Assembly (NCBI GenBank): GCA_020091685.1
Contig: CM034609.1
Location: 19,851,204-19,915,203 of the forward strand
Direction: 5' to 3'
From: Lutjanus erythropterus
Taxonomy: Eukaryota > Chordata > Actinopteri > Lutjaniformes > Lutjanidae
Length of the DNA stretch: 64,000 nucleotides
Part shown: piece after piece, positions 10,559-23,860 of the stretch
Position numbering within the stretch: the first letter of the stretch is position 1
How the letters are laid out: the number at the start of each line of letters is the position of its first letter
Made by a program: the position numbers and the translations under genes
Notes under the pieces: model-generated
Told to the model about the DNA's origin: nothing
The model's database searches: none
The model's input: the letters and a program-made list of their open reading frames with translations, nothing else

Positions 10559-11385
10559 GACAGGTTACAACTAGAAGAGTGCACCCAGAAGAGTGAAGAT
10601 CCCTGCCAGGCAACAAACAGGTGGTGAAGCACCTACTGCAATGCCTCCACAACTTCCAGATGCAACCAGTGGAGATTTGCAAAATTCTGCAAACATCAAC
10701 ATGACCCCCACATACATTGTCTCAGGCTGAAGCAAGTTGTTGATCACTTGTGGGCCCCTAGGTGAGATCTTAACCTAGGCGGTTAAGAGGATCAATTGTT
10801 AAAAATGGAACTAAAGTAAAAAAAAAAAAAAAGGAATTACTGTACAGTTACAGTTTACATCCATGTCTGTCCAGACTCATATCATGTATGTAGTGAAAAT
10901 TTTGAGGGAATTCACTATGTAAGTTATCACTAGATTGACCTGTAACTTAGAAGGAATTTAATAAAAGGTATTAAGTGAATTTTATGGCAAAATGGAAGTT
11001 ATTACTATACATGTGTGATTCCAGTGAATAATTTCCAGTAAGAAGTATGCTGTCTTCACTTTGAGACTAATTTTACATATGAGGGGAGTAACAGAGGAGG
11101 AGTCTGTTCTTGAGTCCAAGTGGAAATTTGTACTAAGTTTGAAGAAATTCCCTTCAAGCATTCCTGATATATCACCTTATCAAGAACAGGACAGACAGTG
11201 ACCATGACCTAACATGATCTAATCAGTTTGTCCTTCAACTGGTCATTTGTGACAAGTCTGAAAAAATTCCCTCAAGGGCTTCATACAGTCATGAATGTGC
11301 ATGCAAAAATTTGAATGATTGCATTACATTTGAGATTGTGGACAAGCGGCGTGATCGCATGATCCCCTCCAGGGATCCTCCTTAA
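10559..11385. repeat. old dispersed repeat with two internal tandem blocks
   Basis: The left part (CTAGAAGAGTGCACCCAGAA, GTGAAGATCCCTGCCAGGCA, GGTGGTGAAGCAC) is matched by a second copy at 60615-60680. The right part has two diverged tandem units: 11110-11200 with GAGTCCAAGTGGA and TTTGAAGAAATTCCCTTCAA, and 11215-11275 with GTCCTTCAACTGG and GAAAAAATTCCCTCAAG. Both units resemble a familiar fish repeat containing GTGACCTTGACCT-like blocks. No coding potential. Confidence 0.6.
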
Positions 11386-14300
11386 AACATGTTCTGCATA
11401 CAAAGTGTGCAGAAAATTCAATGCTTTCTAAAGTTCCTCAAATTTCCCTATTGAAACTGTGTAGTGGGTGCTGGAAGTGGATCTAGTATCTATTTACAAT
11501 TTTAGCAACAAGAAGAACACCTGTCCAAACATAGCCTGTCAAGTTTTAGATTTCTGCACATGTTGAAGCAGCGCGCATGGGGCTGTAGCGAGAGCAACAA
11601 TCTGTATTTAAAGACTGTGGAGGGTGATGTTTTTTCAGGCCAAAAAGACCAAAACCAAAAACACAAGCACAAAAGCGTAAAGAACAATCTAATCAGTGGA
11701 TTGTGATTGTCTGAGCCATGTTGAAAGCTGTTGTAAAATACTTTCTAAACACACATCTGAGACTGCATCACATCAGTATTACTGCGCCCAACAAACTTTC
11801 CAACAAGTTTCAAAATGTCAGACTTTGCTGTGAATTTTGATTCACTGGGTGGGCTTAGCGTGGTTGAGTGGGTGAAAGAGATGGACAGGACAGAGGAGGA
11901 AGATACAAAAGACAGGAGATGCGCTGAAATTAATGACGGAGAAATTGAGAAGAGTCAGTCAGTTTAATGCCGCTGTGAAGAAACGGAAAAGGTGAACCCT
12001 GTGGTTTAAGCATTATACCGACTCTTGTGCAGGGCTTGACTGCCACATCAATGATCCACCAATCAGCCAATCCTGGCGTCCGTTGAAATATCCCGAGTTC
12101 ATCACTTGCAACCACTTTTTTTTTTATCTCGGACAAACTACAACAACAATCTATGGTTGGAAAAATAACACTTCTCATTTTATCAGGATGAACACAAAAT
12201 TGCCAAAATGTGGTGATATAACAAAAAAAAAAACGTCTTTAAACCTCACATCAGACAACCAAATTGTTAAAAAAAAATCAATTTGCACACTATCTTCAGT
12301 TCAGTATTCACCCTCGGAGCACTATCACATTCCCAACGGCACTACAGGATGAGACTCTGCCCTTTCCTCAGATGACTTCTGTTTTACCTGATATCTACAG
12401 GTACGACAATAGAAATGTCAAAGCGGGTTTCTCTTTCAACTGCTCTGTGCCACCTCATGCCTTTAAAAAAAAAAAAAAAAACACTGCTCAAAGGCCTCTC
12501 CTCCTTCTCCATTATAATTTTACCTCCCAAAAATCCCCCCTTGGGTCTCAGCTGTTTCTGTCATTCTTCATTTCTCACTCATCCCTCTAACACTTCCTCC
12601 ACTTCTGTGACGCCAAGAGGCAGCAAGGGTTTACAACGTCAGTGACATCAAGACGAGTGGAAACGCGGCGCAGAGAGACGGAAAGCATTTCGGGAGCGCT
12701 GTGGGAACGAGTCCAGGGAACAGCAACAGCCGACGGCGTGTGAAGGACCTACCACAGCGAGCTCAGTGCAACTCTTAAAATATAAACGCTCCCTCCCTCC
12801 TTTAACCTGGATAGAAAACATGCCCTCCTTGCACAAATCATAATCTTCTTCACAAACGGACAGACGGCTTTACAAGGTTAGCCATACTTGATGATCTGTA
12901 TTAATATTTAATTAATATCAAGGGAAATATCAGTGATGAGGAATGTGTATCTAAATATAGGGCTCTGTCTTTTACCTGGCTGAGTGTTAGATGTCTGCTT
13001 GTACAACAGAGAGGCTGAGATATTACTTAGCATTCATTCTTTAAATCAACATATTTGTATCTGTTATGTACACAGAAAATATCTGGGTGTGACAGCACCC
13101 GGATCATCCCTGTGGTGATGTCACTGGGTTGATTTTGACAAGTCAAAATTTAAAGAAATGACTCAACTGTCTTCTTTTAACAACCAACCTGATTTTGTTA
13201 ATGGTGTTTTTGTGTTTGCAGATTTCATGTTAGTACTTTTGTAAAGTCATAAAAAGTTCAATATAGATCAATAACAATCAAAGGCAAGCACTGAGTGAGG
13301 TAATTTTACTGTATTTTATTTTTAATAGTAGTATTTCAAAGAAAGTTTGATTCGTATTGTGATTATACTCTTTACCGTGATATCTCAAGAAATAATAATC
13401 GTAGCATGAAAATGTTCATGTCCCACAGAAGTTTTGTCATCTCGTTATTTCTGCAAAAAACAGTGCAGCTACCTTAAAGTTATTGTTGAGCAGACTATAC
13501 TTGCATACAAGCTGATGAGGGCCTGATAAAAATGGCAAAACTACTACACTGAGAGAGAGAGAGATTATAAAAAATAACGGTCAAAACAGATGCAACTGAG
13601 GCTGAAATATCCTGGCTTTTATGGGTCAGGCTACAACAACTCTGGATGCCATCTGCTTCTTCTATCATGAAATAAAGATTTTAACCTCCTCATCTTGACA
13701 TCGATCAGTGATTTCTGTTTGCTTTACAGGAGAGAATAAATATTTGGTTTCCATCAACTCATTAACTCAACTTATTTAAAGATTTAGCTCTGTTTGTGCT
13801 GGAGGTACAGTGCCCTCTTCCTGTCTGGTGCTGTAAATCAAGAATTAAACCAGTGGCACAGAAAGCAGAACCATCGCTAGCAGCTTTCTCAACAATTATC
13901 TCAGCTGATCACAGTTTTCTTAAAGAGAGCCTAAAAGTTAAACAAGATATAAAATATTAGTCATACTAAAATGTTATATTTTGCACCTTAACCAGACAGA
14001 TCTGCGTGGGTTATGAAACAGCCGTGAAGCTTTAACAAGGGTCACTATGTGTGTCTGTCCATGTGTGCTGTTCTCTCTCTATCGCTTTCTCTGGAGGTCC
14101 AGTCGCGTCCCTGGACACTGTTAAAGCCATGTTGCCTGAAAGAGCAGTTTTGTGTTTTGCGGACGGAGGATTTAGAGCAGAAGGACGGTGATGCACAGGG
14201 GTCCACCGTCAGACACATGCTGTCCATTAAGAGGCCTGCCATCAATGCACGCTACACTGCACCTGGCCAGCATGACAGGAGGCCTGGGGGAGGAGAAGGA

Positions 14301-17300
14301 AGCCCGGAGGAGGGGAGAAGGAAGGAGCGGATTGGAAAAGAACGTAAGAAATAAAGAGGGTTCAAAAGGGGAGAGGGTTGGAAAAGACTAAAACAGGAGA
14401 AAATCAGAGACAGAGGAAGGACAGAAAGAAGCGAGACTTAAGAGGCAGTACAAACAGAGTGGAGGGGATGAAAGACAGTGTGGAGTATAATTACGTAGTA
14501 TAGGTAAAAGAACAAAGAAAAGGGGGTGTTAGGGAACAGGTGCAAAGCTCAGGGTGGTGGCCAAAAAACTTAACCACCTGCTCCTTTGTTCCATTTTCTT
14601 CTTCCTCATGTCCTCTTTTCCACTCAGGCTTTTCTCTATCTCACAGCTCCTGATCCACAGTGCTGTCAGCGTGACGTCGATGACTCAGATTTGCCCGGTA
14701 GAAATGTTTAACACGAAAATAAAGAAATACAATTTCCTTGCTCGGTTAGGGGAGGTGACCGCCTTTGTACATCTGTTGGTTTAACTTGATGGCAGTCTGG
14801 CAAATGCCTAAAATGCCTGTTCGCACAGGAGCTTTTCTAAAAACGTGTGATGCATGTTGCAATGTTTTTAGGTGTTGAAAAGAAATTGTGTGAATAAGTG
14901 ATGAATTGCAAAAATGTTTTTTTTTTTTTCATTTTGTACAAATCATTAAAAATCAAAGGCAGCTTGTTCCGTTGAGAATAAATCCACACTCTTCTGTGAA
15001 TATTTCAAATAACCTTACTAAGAAGGCTCAGGATTATTTTATTTGTAAATGAAGAAGTGCACCTGGGGGGTAATTCCACAAAGTAGTACATTTTTTCAGC
15101 GATAATTGTTATAACAATGACAATGATTGTGTTCTTTTCAGTGCCATAACAAAATTAAAAAAGATAACCCCCCCAAAAAAATAATAATAAAGCATTAAGT
15201 CAGTTCATTTAGATGTACAGTATGATGTTCGAGCAAGAGACCACTATGATGGGAAAAACTGAAGCGACTGGACAAAATTTGCGTAGGGCCCCGCCTCTCC
15301 CTCGTATCAAAGTAAGTGTCAATCATGGACGTATGAGAACGTGTGAACGCTTGCAACTGAAATGAGAGCATGAAGCAGAATAATCCATCTGGTCATGAAA
15401 AGAGGAAAAAAAAGACAGCATGAGAGTAACTTGAACAGCAGTGAGGTAAACTTGTGTTCTCTTCATGTTCCATGTTAATGTGCGTCTCTCTCATCTGGGC
15501 ATCTCTTGCTTGCAGCCACTTGCAGAGCTGTTCTGTGACTTTGTGCCTGACAGAAGCGAGAGCGAAATACAACTATTATTACATTACATAAACACCAACA
15601 GGCGACGGTGTTAATAAACAAGCCATGTCGTGTGTGAACATGTGTTTTTATGCTCATTCACAAAACTGAGCTTTCCATGCAACCTCTGAAGGATCAGTCC
15701 AGAATATATATGGATAACGGCACTGCAGAGGTGCACATAATTTTAAAACAATATCAAGACCATGATTATCTATTCTCTCAGTCAAGGTTTAGTTACAACT
15801 CCGGACAAATTCAAGATTAAGATTTAAAGATAGACATTAACTAGCAAATAAATATAATATGTTGATTAGCTGGACATACTATGTATGCACATCTCATTTG
15901 AAAGTGTATAAAAGGACATCTGGAGGAGCCACACAGCTGTACAGTTTTTATTTTACCATTTGGAGACAGAAAGTTGCAGCCATAACCGAAAGGCTCATGT
16001 TAACACTGAATAGCCAAAGCTAAATGTATAATATTGTGAACACCAGACTAATTACCAGACAGCAGAGCTGAGCTCAGTGTCGCATTTTATTATTTTCTAT
16101 ATTTTCTATTATTCATTTATATCTTAACATTCAATAGAAAATGTATGAATAAATATTGTTTGTTTATATCTCATTCAGTTCTGTATTGATCTACTAATTC
16201 TAACATCGACTGATAGAGCAAACTGGTTTACAGGAGGGTGGACTGTAGTGGGACCACTGGTGTGTCAGGTAGGAGAGCCCCTTAGACCCTTTTGGCGCCC
16301 CTGGGAGGTCAGGACTGGCTCTGCAGACACGAGAGTGCTATAAATATTGTCATCCAGCTCTTGACAAGAAAGTGTATTATATGAAAAAATCCTCTAAACA
16401 TCATTTAGTTTGGGAGAGTTGCTGGTATGTTTTATGTTTAGTGTGTACATGTTGTACATGCATGTGCATCTGTGTTTGTGTTTGAGGCAGACACACTGTT
16501 CTGCAGTGAACACGAACATGACACTACATGCGCTGACAAACTGCACAGCATAAAAACACCATAAATTATTGAACAACTGGTGTATCTGGTTTCCTCTGCT
16601 ACATATTCCAGAAAAACATGTTTGATCTCGGAAGACTGTGACCCTTTGTTGTTTTATTGTGAGTCGGAGTCTGTTTCCTCAACGAGGTTTAAAGCCAAAA
16701 ACCTCCTACCAGCCAACATTTTGCCAACACAGCCACCAACCCCACCCACACACCGCACTCCCACTCCCACACTCCCATTCCTTTGTGTCTCTTCCCTACC
16801 TTTCATTAGACAAAAGAACTGCCCTGGCACTGCTTTTGCTTCTACAAACAGGGAGATTTCTGTCATCCTAATGTGGGTTATTTTGCGTGAACTGGAAACT
16901 GACAGGCGGTCAGTGCTAATTACAGTTTCACAGCAGGAGCTGGAATAGCTCAGTGGTCTGTACTGATCTCTAATGTGTCATTCTAAATACAAGTAAGGCA
17001 CCCTGCTGAGTCCGGGACTGAAGGGACGGGGGAACAGGAACAAAAAAAAAATAAATCCTTCAAAAATCCACATGGCCGTCCCGACCCATCTCTGTGTGAA
17101 TTATCCCCAGAATGTAACAAATTATTAATGCTCAAGTGTCACACTGGTTCAAGCCAAAGTAGTGTTTTCATTTCATTTTCCAAAGGTTTGTTTACACTGA
17201 AAAAAAAGACAAGCAAACAATAAAAATACAAATATCTCCTCTTCCTCTCATTTCAGTTGGCAAACAGTGAAATTGAGCTTCACTATCAGAGTGGGATCAA

Positions 17301-17590
17301 ACTGATGGACTGTAGGGACAAACCTGGCTGGATGCTACACGTGTTCTTGTCAGGGTTAAATGTCTGCTTTGTGGCTCTCTTTGTTTTAATTGACCCTTCC
17401 ATTAGCTGGACAGATAGCTAGTGTTTTGTTAATACAGCAAATAGCAAGACAGTTAGCTAATGTTTTGCTACCATTAGCCAACTGTGATGCTAGATGTCTT
17501 TTTTTTTTTTACAGGAAAAGGAGTTGACTGAGGTGGGTCCCCCTTCCTAAGTTCCGCCGCTTGAGGGACTTAGTGGGTCAATTTTTAGCT
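11386..17590. other. gene-free intergenic stretch
   Basis: No exon, RNA gene or well-delimited transposon was recognised. Features are simple: an A run at 12464-12480, a purine-rich segment at 14279-14470, a short T run near 14919-14930, and AT-rich unique sequence. ORFs up to 122 codons (for example 16580-16948) are low-complexity or lack any protein signature. Confidence 0.4.
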
Positions 17591-17599
17591 AGCAGGATA

Positions 17600-18150
17600 T
17601 CTCAAAAGTTTGTTAAAGCTGCTCTAATAAAAAAAAAATCTATTAACACTGAATAAAGTGACTCTATATAATATGAGATGGGGCCCACAACATCACAGTT
17701 CTGGTTCAGTCTCACAGCTCTCATCAACATAGTTTCCAGATGCAGCAGACAGATGTTTAGAGTGAAAAGGCTCTGATTAAACCCACTGTATAATACCTGG
17801 TCAGCACACAGACGAAGTAAGTGACTAGCTGGTGGAGCATTGAGCAGCTGAAGAGACACATATATCTCTCAAGAGGATGGAGACCAAAATTAGGCAAATA
17901 TCAGACTTATATTTATCAGGTGACCAGAAACACAACTCCAAATAAATGCTAATGTTGTTCTGTCTCTGCTAAATGTGTGCCAACAAAACAAAGTTGCTAT
18001 AACAAGCTAACAACTTTGCAGAGAATCAGACCTGGTGACGGCCATTAAGAATAACTTGTTTGCTTATGTCGGTCATATAGAAAAACCAGTATTAAATTGA
18101 GACTGTTTCATAGCCAGTTAAAACCTCACTGTATTATCTTTAAAGAACCA
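17600..18150 (+). repeat. dispersed repeat family A, copy 2
   Basis: The tail at 18045-18148 reads TTGCTTATGTCGGTCATATA, AGTATTAAATTGAGACTGTT and CATAGCCAGTTAAAAC, matching 7750-7830 and 52735-52800 in the same orientation. The body contains CTCCAAATAAATGCTAATGT and TCTGCTAAATGTGTGCC, motifs I know from this percomorph repeat. The 5' boundary is uncertain. Non-coding. Confidence 0.6.
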
Positions 18151-19131
18151 AACATGGCACTTTTATCCCATTTTACAGCACTACAAGTACAAGTAACTTC
18201 ACAAGTAAGTACAAGATAATGATTCAGCAGCTATTTATCTGTTAGTCTGCACACACTTTCTTCTTATTGTCACTTTTGTCTGAATGTGTGGGTTTACCCC
18301 AGTCTGATTCATGTTTATACAATGTAATTCACCTGATACCTGATGTCTGATGTTGTAGTCACCCTTTTTATATCACTTAATAGAGATCATTTTTATTACA
18401 TGTTGCTAGAAATACTAATATACCCTATATACCTACAGACCTGTGACTCACCGTCCATACTGTTTCAGTTTTTGAGCCCATATAATCTGTAATGGGATCT
18501 TTGATTGAATTTACAGTTTTGAAATATCTGGAAAACTCACTGGCCTTGTTTATAAAAATGCATTTGTTGGCTCTCTCTCCACACAGCTCTTTTTAACATG
18601 CATCATCGCTCTCTCTATTGATATCTTGCTCAAACGATGACAAACAGCTACATTAAAACAATAATGTTTGGAGCTGGCTTGTGCACCCGATCTATACTCG
18701 TACTTTGACAGAGGAGAACATGATAAATAGGCTTTGTGGGCTGAATAAATGGTTTCCACAGGAAAATGACCCTGAGAGGTTTGTCAGTTGTTTGCAAATG
18801 AATGAAAATGAGAGAGGGTGAGACGAGTATTTTATAGTCTATAAAAGTTTAGACGGAGTACTTAAGGGTGAAAGATACGGAGGAATGGGAGTTGGAATAA
18901 GAAAGCGGCAGAACCAATGGTGCATTCAAAGAGCTGTTGTGGTCCCAGCAGCAGGGAGAGGACAAGAAAAGAAGAGGGGGGAGAAAAAGAAGTGTTCAGG
19001 GAGGATGATGGGAGAGGGGTGAGACGGGGCGAGTGAATGAAAAGAAAGGAGAAGAAGGGGAGAGCTGGCAATAGAGAGGGTTGCTTGGAGAGTTTTGGCC
19101 AACATGCTTTCAGCAGCGTTTCACTAACTGA
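18151..19131. other. intergenic, purine-rich at its end
   Basis: No gene recognised. The part at 18935-19075 is strongly purine-rich (GGAGAGGACAAGAAAAGAAG and similar) and yields false serine/proline-rich ORFs on the minus strand. It runs into a TG microsatellite. Confidence 0.4.
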
Positions 19132-19144
19132 GTGTGTGTGTGTG

Positions 19145-19176
<32 letters not shown>
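19132..19176. repeat. TG microsatellite with one interruption
   Basis: About 22 TG units with a single CG in place of TG at 19151-19152. Confidence 0.92.
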
Positions 19177-19984
19177 AGCAGGTGAGGTGAGCACAGACAT
19201 GAAGAGAGCAGGAGAGAAACAGAGAGTGGGAGCTTTTGAGCTTTTGTACTGTATTTGTGTGAAAAAGGGCTGAAGGGGAAGGAGAGTCCAGTGGGAACAA
19301 TGAGAAAAGAGACGAGAGGAGCACTGCTTTAATCATCCTCCAGTCAAATTCTCTTCTCGCCGTTTTAAAAAACCATCTCTCGTATTGCTTTCATTTCATT
19401 ATCTGCCAGCCATCATGTACAGCGCCTTACAATGGGCCTTTAACAACAAGATAATACAGTATAATAACTGCTGGGGTCCCACCTCTCTGCGCATCTCCAG
19501 TGCGATCCGATACACACCCCTGCAGTGCACATAGCACCACGGGGAAACCCTGTGCATGCACATTTCAGAGATTACACTGCAGCAAAACAGCTATTACTGG
19601 CCTACTACAGTACCTGCCCCCGAGCTCCGAACTCCTTTGTCTGCCAAGTCATACAGTTTGCAATCTGTGTATTACTCACTCCTCATTAATGTGTAATGTC
19701 AAGGAAGTAGCCAGAGTACAGAGCAGTAGGCAAAAGAGCAGGGGTTGGTTAAAAGGAGAAATTTATTATATATTTACTGTAATTAATCATAAAATGACCA
19801 TGATACGCCATCAGAGATTAAGGAAACATGCTAAATTGAAATACTTGCACAGCCATGGTGTCCTCTTTTGAAATTTCCATTCTGGGTCAGAACAACAGCT
19901 TTTGTTTGCTTTTATCGTGTTAATTACAGTCTTAAATTAGTTAAATATTTGCTGAATAAGTGTCTGTTTAAATACATTTAATCA
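19177..19984. other. intergenic, no gene recognised
   Basis: Includes a 123-codon ORF at 19500-19871 on the + strand with no recognisable domain, signal peptide or membrane segment. I treat it as chance. Composition is unremarkable. Confidence 0.4.
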
Positions 19985-20190
19985 AATTACAATGTTGTGC
20001 TTGTCTTGCGCTCTTGCAGTGTTCCTGTCCAGCATGCATGAACTTCCTCAGTCTGGGGTTTGGGGGAGGAGCCAACCATGGATCATACATCAAATAGGGA
20101 CTTAACCTATTTAATATAGTCTATGTCTACAGTCTATGGCTCAGACTCACTGATGACAAATTATCTGATTTGTTTTCCAGCTGAAACCCA
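19985..20190 (+). repeat. dispersed repeat family B, copy 1
   Basis: It contains GTTGTGCTTGTCTTGCGCTC, TTGCAGTGTTCCTGTCC, the CTGGGG/GGAGGAG segment and CTACAGTCTATGGCTC. These align in order with 43142-43285, the insert of the second copy. No ORF. Ends are not delimited here; the other copy shows TTAA at its boundaries. Confidence 0.6.
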
Positions 20191-20521
20191 CTATGGATGA
20201 AAGTAGACAATGCAGAGGTGCCTTAAAGACGTGTGACCCGCTGCTCAGCAAAAAACTCATAACAATTCAGCAACACAGTACACACCCACTGAGCTGAAGA
20301 ACGAGTGAGAGGAAAACAGCCTGAATATTTTCACGTCTAATTCGGTAACTTGGGTTTTTTTTTTCCAACCAAACAAGAGCTGATGTTTGTTGGAACAGTG
20401 GAAAGTCTAACCAAGACGGTTTTGGTGATGTTATTATGTTTCTGTTGAGTTTGAATAAAGTGTATTTTATGATAAGTCAAGAAGCAGCTCTCAGCTCCAC
20501 TTCAAATATGCACAAGTATAT

Positions 20522-20725
20522 AAATATTTAGTTATGTTTTTGGGCTTTTCTTGCCTTTATTTGATAGGACAGCTGAAGAGTAGACAGGAATGGGGGGTGA
20601 AGAGAGAGGGGATGACATGCAGGAAAGGGCCGCAGGTGAGAGTCGAACCAGCGGCTGCTGCAGAGGACTGACAGCCTCCATTCATGGGGCGGACGCTCTA
20701 CTAACTGAGCTAAGCAGCCGCCCCA
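20522..20725 (-). mobile_element. tRNA-derived SINE with an 11-bp target duplication
   Basis: Read on the minus strand, a tRNA-like head starts GGGGCGGCTGC at 20724. It has an A box (TAGCTCAGTTAGTAGAGC, 20695-20712) and a B box (GGTTCGACTC, 20640-20649), both good fits to the RNA polymerase III promoter. The body has CATGTCATCCCC and AGCTGTCCTATC and ends AATAAAGGC, AAAAGCCC and an A-rich tail. An exact duplication CACAAGTATAT flanks it (20511-20521 and 20726-20736). This is the abundant percomorph SINE with that tail; I do not assign a library name. It moves by borrowed LINE machinery and encodes nothing. Confidence 0.88.
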
Positions 20726-20736
20726 CACAAGTATAT

Positions 20737-22121
20737 TTTTGACGGATGCCTTGTCTAGCTGCACAGAGCAGATCAGCAAAGTGAAGGTGGCCAGTTTTCA
20801 AGATGAGAAAACACCTCATGCAGACTTGCGATCACAGAAACACAAAACAATGTGGTCAAGTAAATAATAATAGCACAAAGATCAAGAAAAGAGGATCAAA
20901 TCAACACAATCTGATTAAGTAAACAAAATCAGGCTTTCAAAATGCTAGTGTACTTATGCAGCATAGGTAATGTATCAAACTCGCCGCTTGCATACATCTC
21001 CCAGCTAAAAATCTGGGACACACACTCACACCCAACTGTGTGAATATACTAGCAATCGTTGGTTGTTGGGCTGATGGTGGCCAATTGGAAGATTTTAACT
21101 TATCACCCAGCCCTACTTCAAAACCATGAAGACACACACTGTAGTTTATATCGATTCAGTCCAGACTTGTTTTAAAGTGTTTAAATCAAGTCCAAGTCAA
21201 GTCTCAAGTCTCTGCAAGTCAAAAAGCTGAGTATGGAAATTACAATAGCTCAACATCACATATGTGTCCAGTTGGAAGTGATTCATCAGATCAAATAGTT
21301 CAATCAGAATACTAAAAAGAAAAGTGTCACTAATAACTAATGAACACATTTTAAAAACTACTCTTCACCAGTTCAACTTCAGCTGCAATAGTTAGATCGC
21401 ATTCTGAGGATCATTTATCATTAAGCTGTAGAAACATTTATACAAAACCATTTTATTAGATATTATTATCACAAAATACCTCACACAGTAGGCGGTCACC
21501 CCCCTCTAACGTCTTGTTTAAAACGTGGCGGGGGGCATTAATTATTTTCACGGCTGCAGGGAGGAAAACCAGCATATGCTGGATTTGAAGGGGGTGGGGA
21601 CTATTAAGCTACTCATTTATGAGTATAGAATAATTAATTTTAGAATGAAAGGCTAATTTCTATCCATTTAGAGTTTTCTCCATTTTATTCTGGTGCAGGC
21701 AGCTGAATGTGAAAGTGTGCATTAGATCACGTGTGTGTTCTGGTTTTGTTATGAATAATTCGTGACAGATTGGCAGAGCTCCATAAGACGCAACTACATT
21801 CAGCATTTTTCAATATTCATGGGTCACAAAGTCAAGTTTGCTCAGGTTTCTGCTTTTTAGTCTCAAGTAAGTCAAGTCTTACAGCAGACTAGTCCAAGTC
21901 TCAAGTCTACAGGTCTGTGTCAAGCCCACATACGGCATCCTGGTGCCTTAACTAATCACTTGCTTTTCAAACGGGCATTAATCGGCAGCTGAAAACAGGA
22001 CCCACCACATGGACTATATCCCAGTTTAAGCATATGCTAGTGGCCAGATGTTTTGGGAAATAACTTTGCTGTTATTAAATTGGTCTACAGGGTTTCCGTG
22101 AGCAACTTAACACGCTCACAG
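20737..22121. other. intergenic with AAGTC-rich repeat pieces and a possible conserved element
   Basis: Two segments rich in CAAGTC words (21180-21222 and 21856-21915), both in the same orientation, bracket about 630 bases and look like parts of one interspersed repeat. Between them, 21530-21830 has homeobox-like AATTAATTTTAG and TTATGAATAATTCG words, which I list as a speculative enhancer candidate. No gene. Confidence 0.35.
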
Positions 22122-22437
22122 TAATAATGCTAACAAGCTGATGTTTAGCTGACATAATGTTTACAGTGTTCACAACTTTTTGTTTAGCGTGCTAACATTT
22201 GCTAATTGACACTCAGCACAAAGCACAGCTGAGACTGATGGGAATGTCATTAGTTTTGCAGGCATTTTTTCATAAACCAAAGTCCTGAGCAAACTGAATT
22301 TGTTCCCATATGATGACACCAAGTGGAAAAGCCACTGAGTCCCTTAAAATCGGTAGGATTCTTCCTCATGGGACTGTACACAATTTATGCAAACTTTCAT
22401 GGCAATCCATCTGATGGTTGTTAAAATACTTCACTCA
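22122..22437 (+). repeat. dispersed repeat family C, copy 1
   Basis: Motifs in order: ATGCTAACAAGCTGATGTTT, GTGCTAACATTTGCTAATT, GCACAGCTGAGACTGATGGG, AATGTCATTAGTTTTGCAGG and TTTCATGGCAATCCATCTG. This is a repeat common in percomorph genomes. The part with GGCAATCCAT matches the inverted copy at 43901-44085. Non-coding. Confidence 0.7.
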
Positions 22438-23295
22438 TCACTAGAGCTGGATAACTGATTATCTTGACCCACCTTTTTAAAGTCAGCATAAAGAGTTTTC
22501 TTTGTCTTTTCTTGGCCACCTGAGAGCAACAGAACAAACCGAAAAAACAAAGTGGACAAACTATCACTTCATAAAGTAAGCCTATTTACACATTCAGCAG
22601 ATTTGGATGAATTCAAGTCCGATATTCACTCTCTTTTTAGATCTGTTTTTGGTCCTGAGTAAGACCTGAGGGGAATATCTGGCTCCTCAGCCAGCACTGA
22701 ACCACATACTGATCAGTGCAGCTTTTAAGATTCACATCTTCAGTAAGAACAAATAGGCTTTGGGTCTGAGTGCCACAGACAGCGTACGTGAGTTGGAAGG
22801 TATTTTAGTACAGCTAGAATCGAATAGAATAGTATTGTTAGTTTGGGGCTTTTAATGGGATTTTTGACAATATGAAAAAGTACAGAATAACACCAGCCTC
22901 AGCCCTTAAAGGAAAATCCTGATATCGTACAACTTGGATCTTACGGTCATGATTTTAACGGATATTATAAATGCAGCTTAGCATGACATGGTACTCATCA
23001 CTAAATTATTACACACCTCAAAGACAAAAACTAATCATGTTTTGGTGATACTGGACAGGAAAAGGACGCTGTTTATTAATCATTCGTGAACAGGTGTGAT
23101 CATCTATAAGGCTTGTTATGCATCACAGCATTTAAATCTGCCACACAGCATCATACAGAAGGTCTTACTTATGAATTCTGAGAGCTGGAAACCAAAGAAA
23201 AACCTGTTCCTTACATCTGATTTAATTTGCTTGATCAGACCACAGAGACACTTCATGACGTGCTTTGAACTGGTGCATTGGCTCTATGTTCAACC
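22438..23295. other. intergenic, no gene recognised
   Basis: A short stretch near 22660-22690 (GAGGGGAATATCTGGCTC) resembles part of repeat family A. The remainder is unique-looking AT-rich sequence. Confidence 0.4.
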
Positions 23296-23297
23296 TA

Positions 23298-23860
23298 CAC
23301 TGTAAAAAAGTGTATTTCAGTAGTGTAATGTTTTAAATTAGTCCCATTCAGCTTTCTGCTTTAGTGAGAGTAGCCTATTTTTGTGGAATACAGCAACATG
23401 TCATGACCGTACCTCTTACAGATTTTTCCCCTTTTCCTTTTGGTGACTTGGAAAAGAAGTTCAAGTCCAATTCAAGACAAAACTATAATTTGAGATCAAA
23501 TTACATATTATGTTAAATATAAAATAGCCCACCTACATTGATTAAATTGTTATTTTGTTTTGTCTGTTTAAAAGTTTTTGCAAACTCACTGAATGAAACC
23601 AGCTATCATTAGTTCTTATAAAAATTATTTACCTGAAACCATAGTTTTCAGCTGTTAAGGAGTGTTTTACTTGACCTGCCTTAAATTCAAGTTCCATTCA
23701 TGCAAACTGTTGATTTAACAGATATCAGATTATTAAGTACATCTGACTTAAAGCAATTGTGTTCATTTGACTTGTTAACTGGATTTGAAAATACATAATT
23801 CACTTGCATTGCACCAATATAAGCAATTCTTTAAAGTTGGTCCAACAATTTTTTTCAGTG
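23298..23860. mobile_element. MITE flanked by TA, inverted ends CACTGTAAAAAA
   Basis: Left end CACTGTAAAAAA (23298-23309) and right end TTTTTTTCAGTG (23849-23860) are inverted with one mismatch. TA flanks each end (23296-23297 and 23861-23862), as expected for Tc1/mariner-like or other TA-targeting elements. The inner right side reads TTGGTCCAACAA, typical of a frequent fish MITE. 563 bp, no transposase ORF. Confidence 0.7.

Noticed and set aside
20640-20724. A functional tRNA gene
   Set aside because: A and B boxes are present but the arms do not form a proper tRNA and the sequence continues into the SINE body and tail.
20528-20779. An 83-codon minus-strand frame containing LAQLVERPPHEW
   Set aside because: It is a translation of the tRNA-like head of the SINE at 20522-20725, a well-known false protein pattern.
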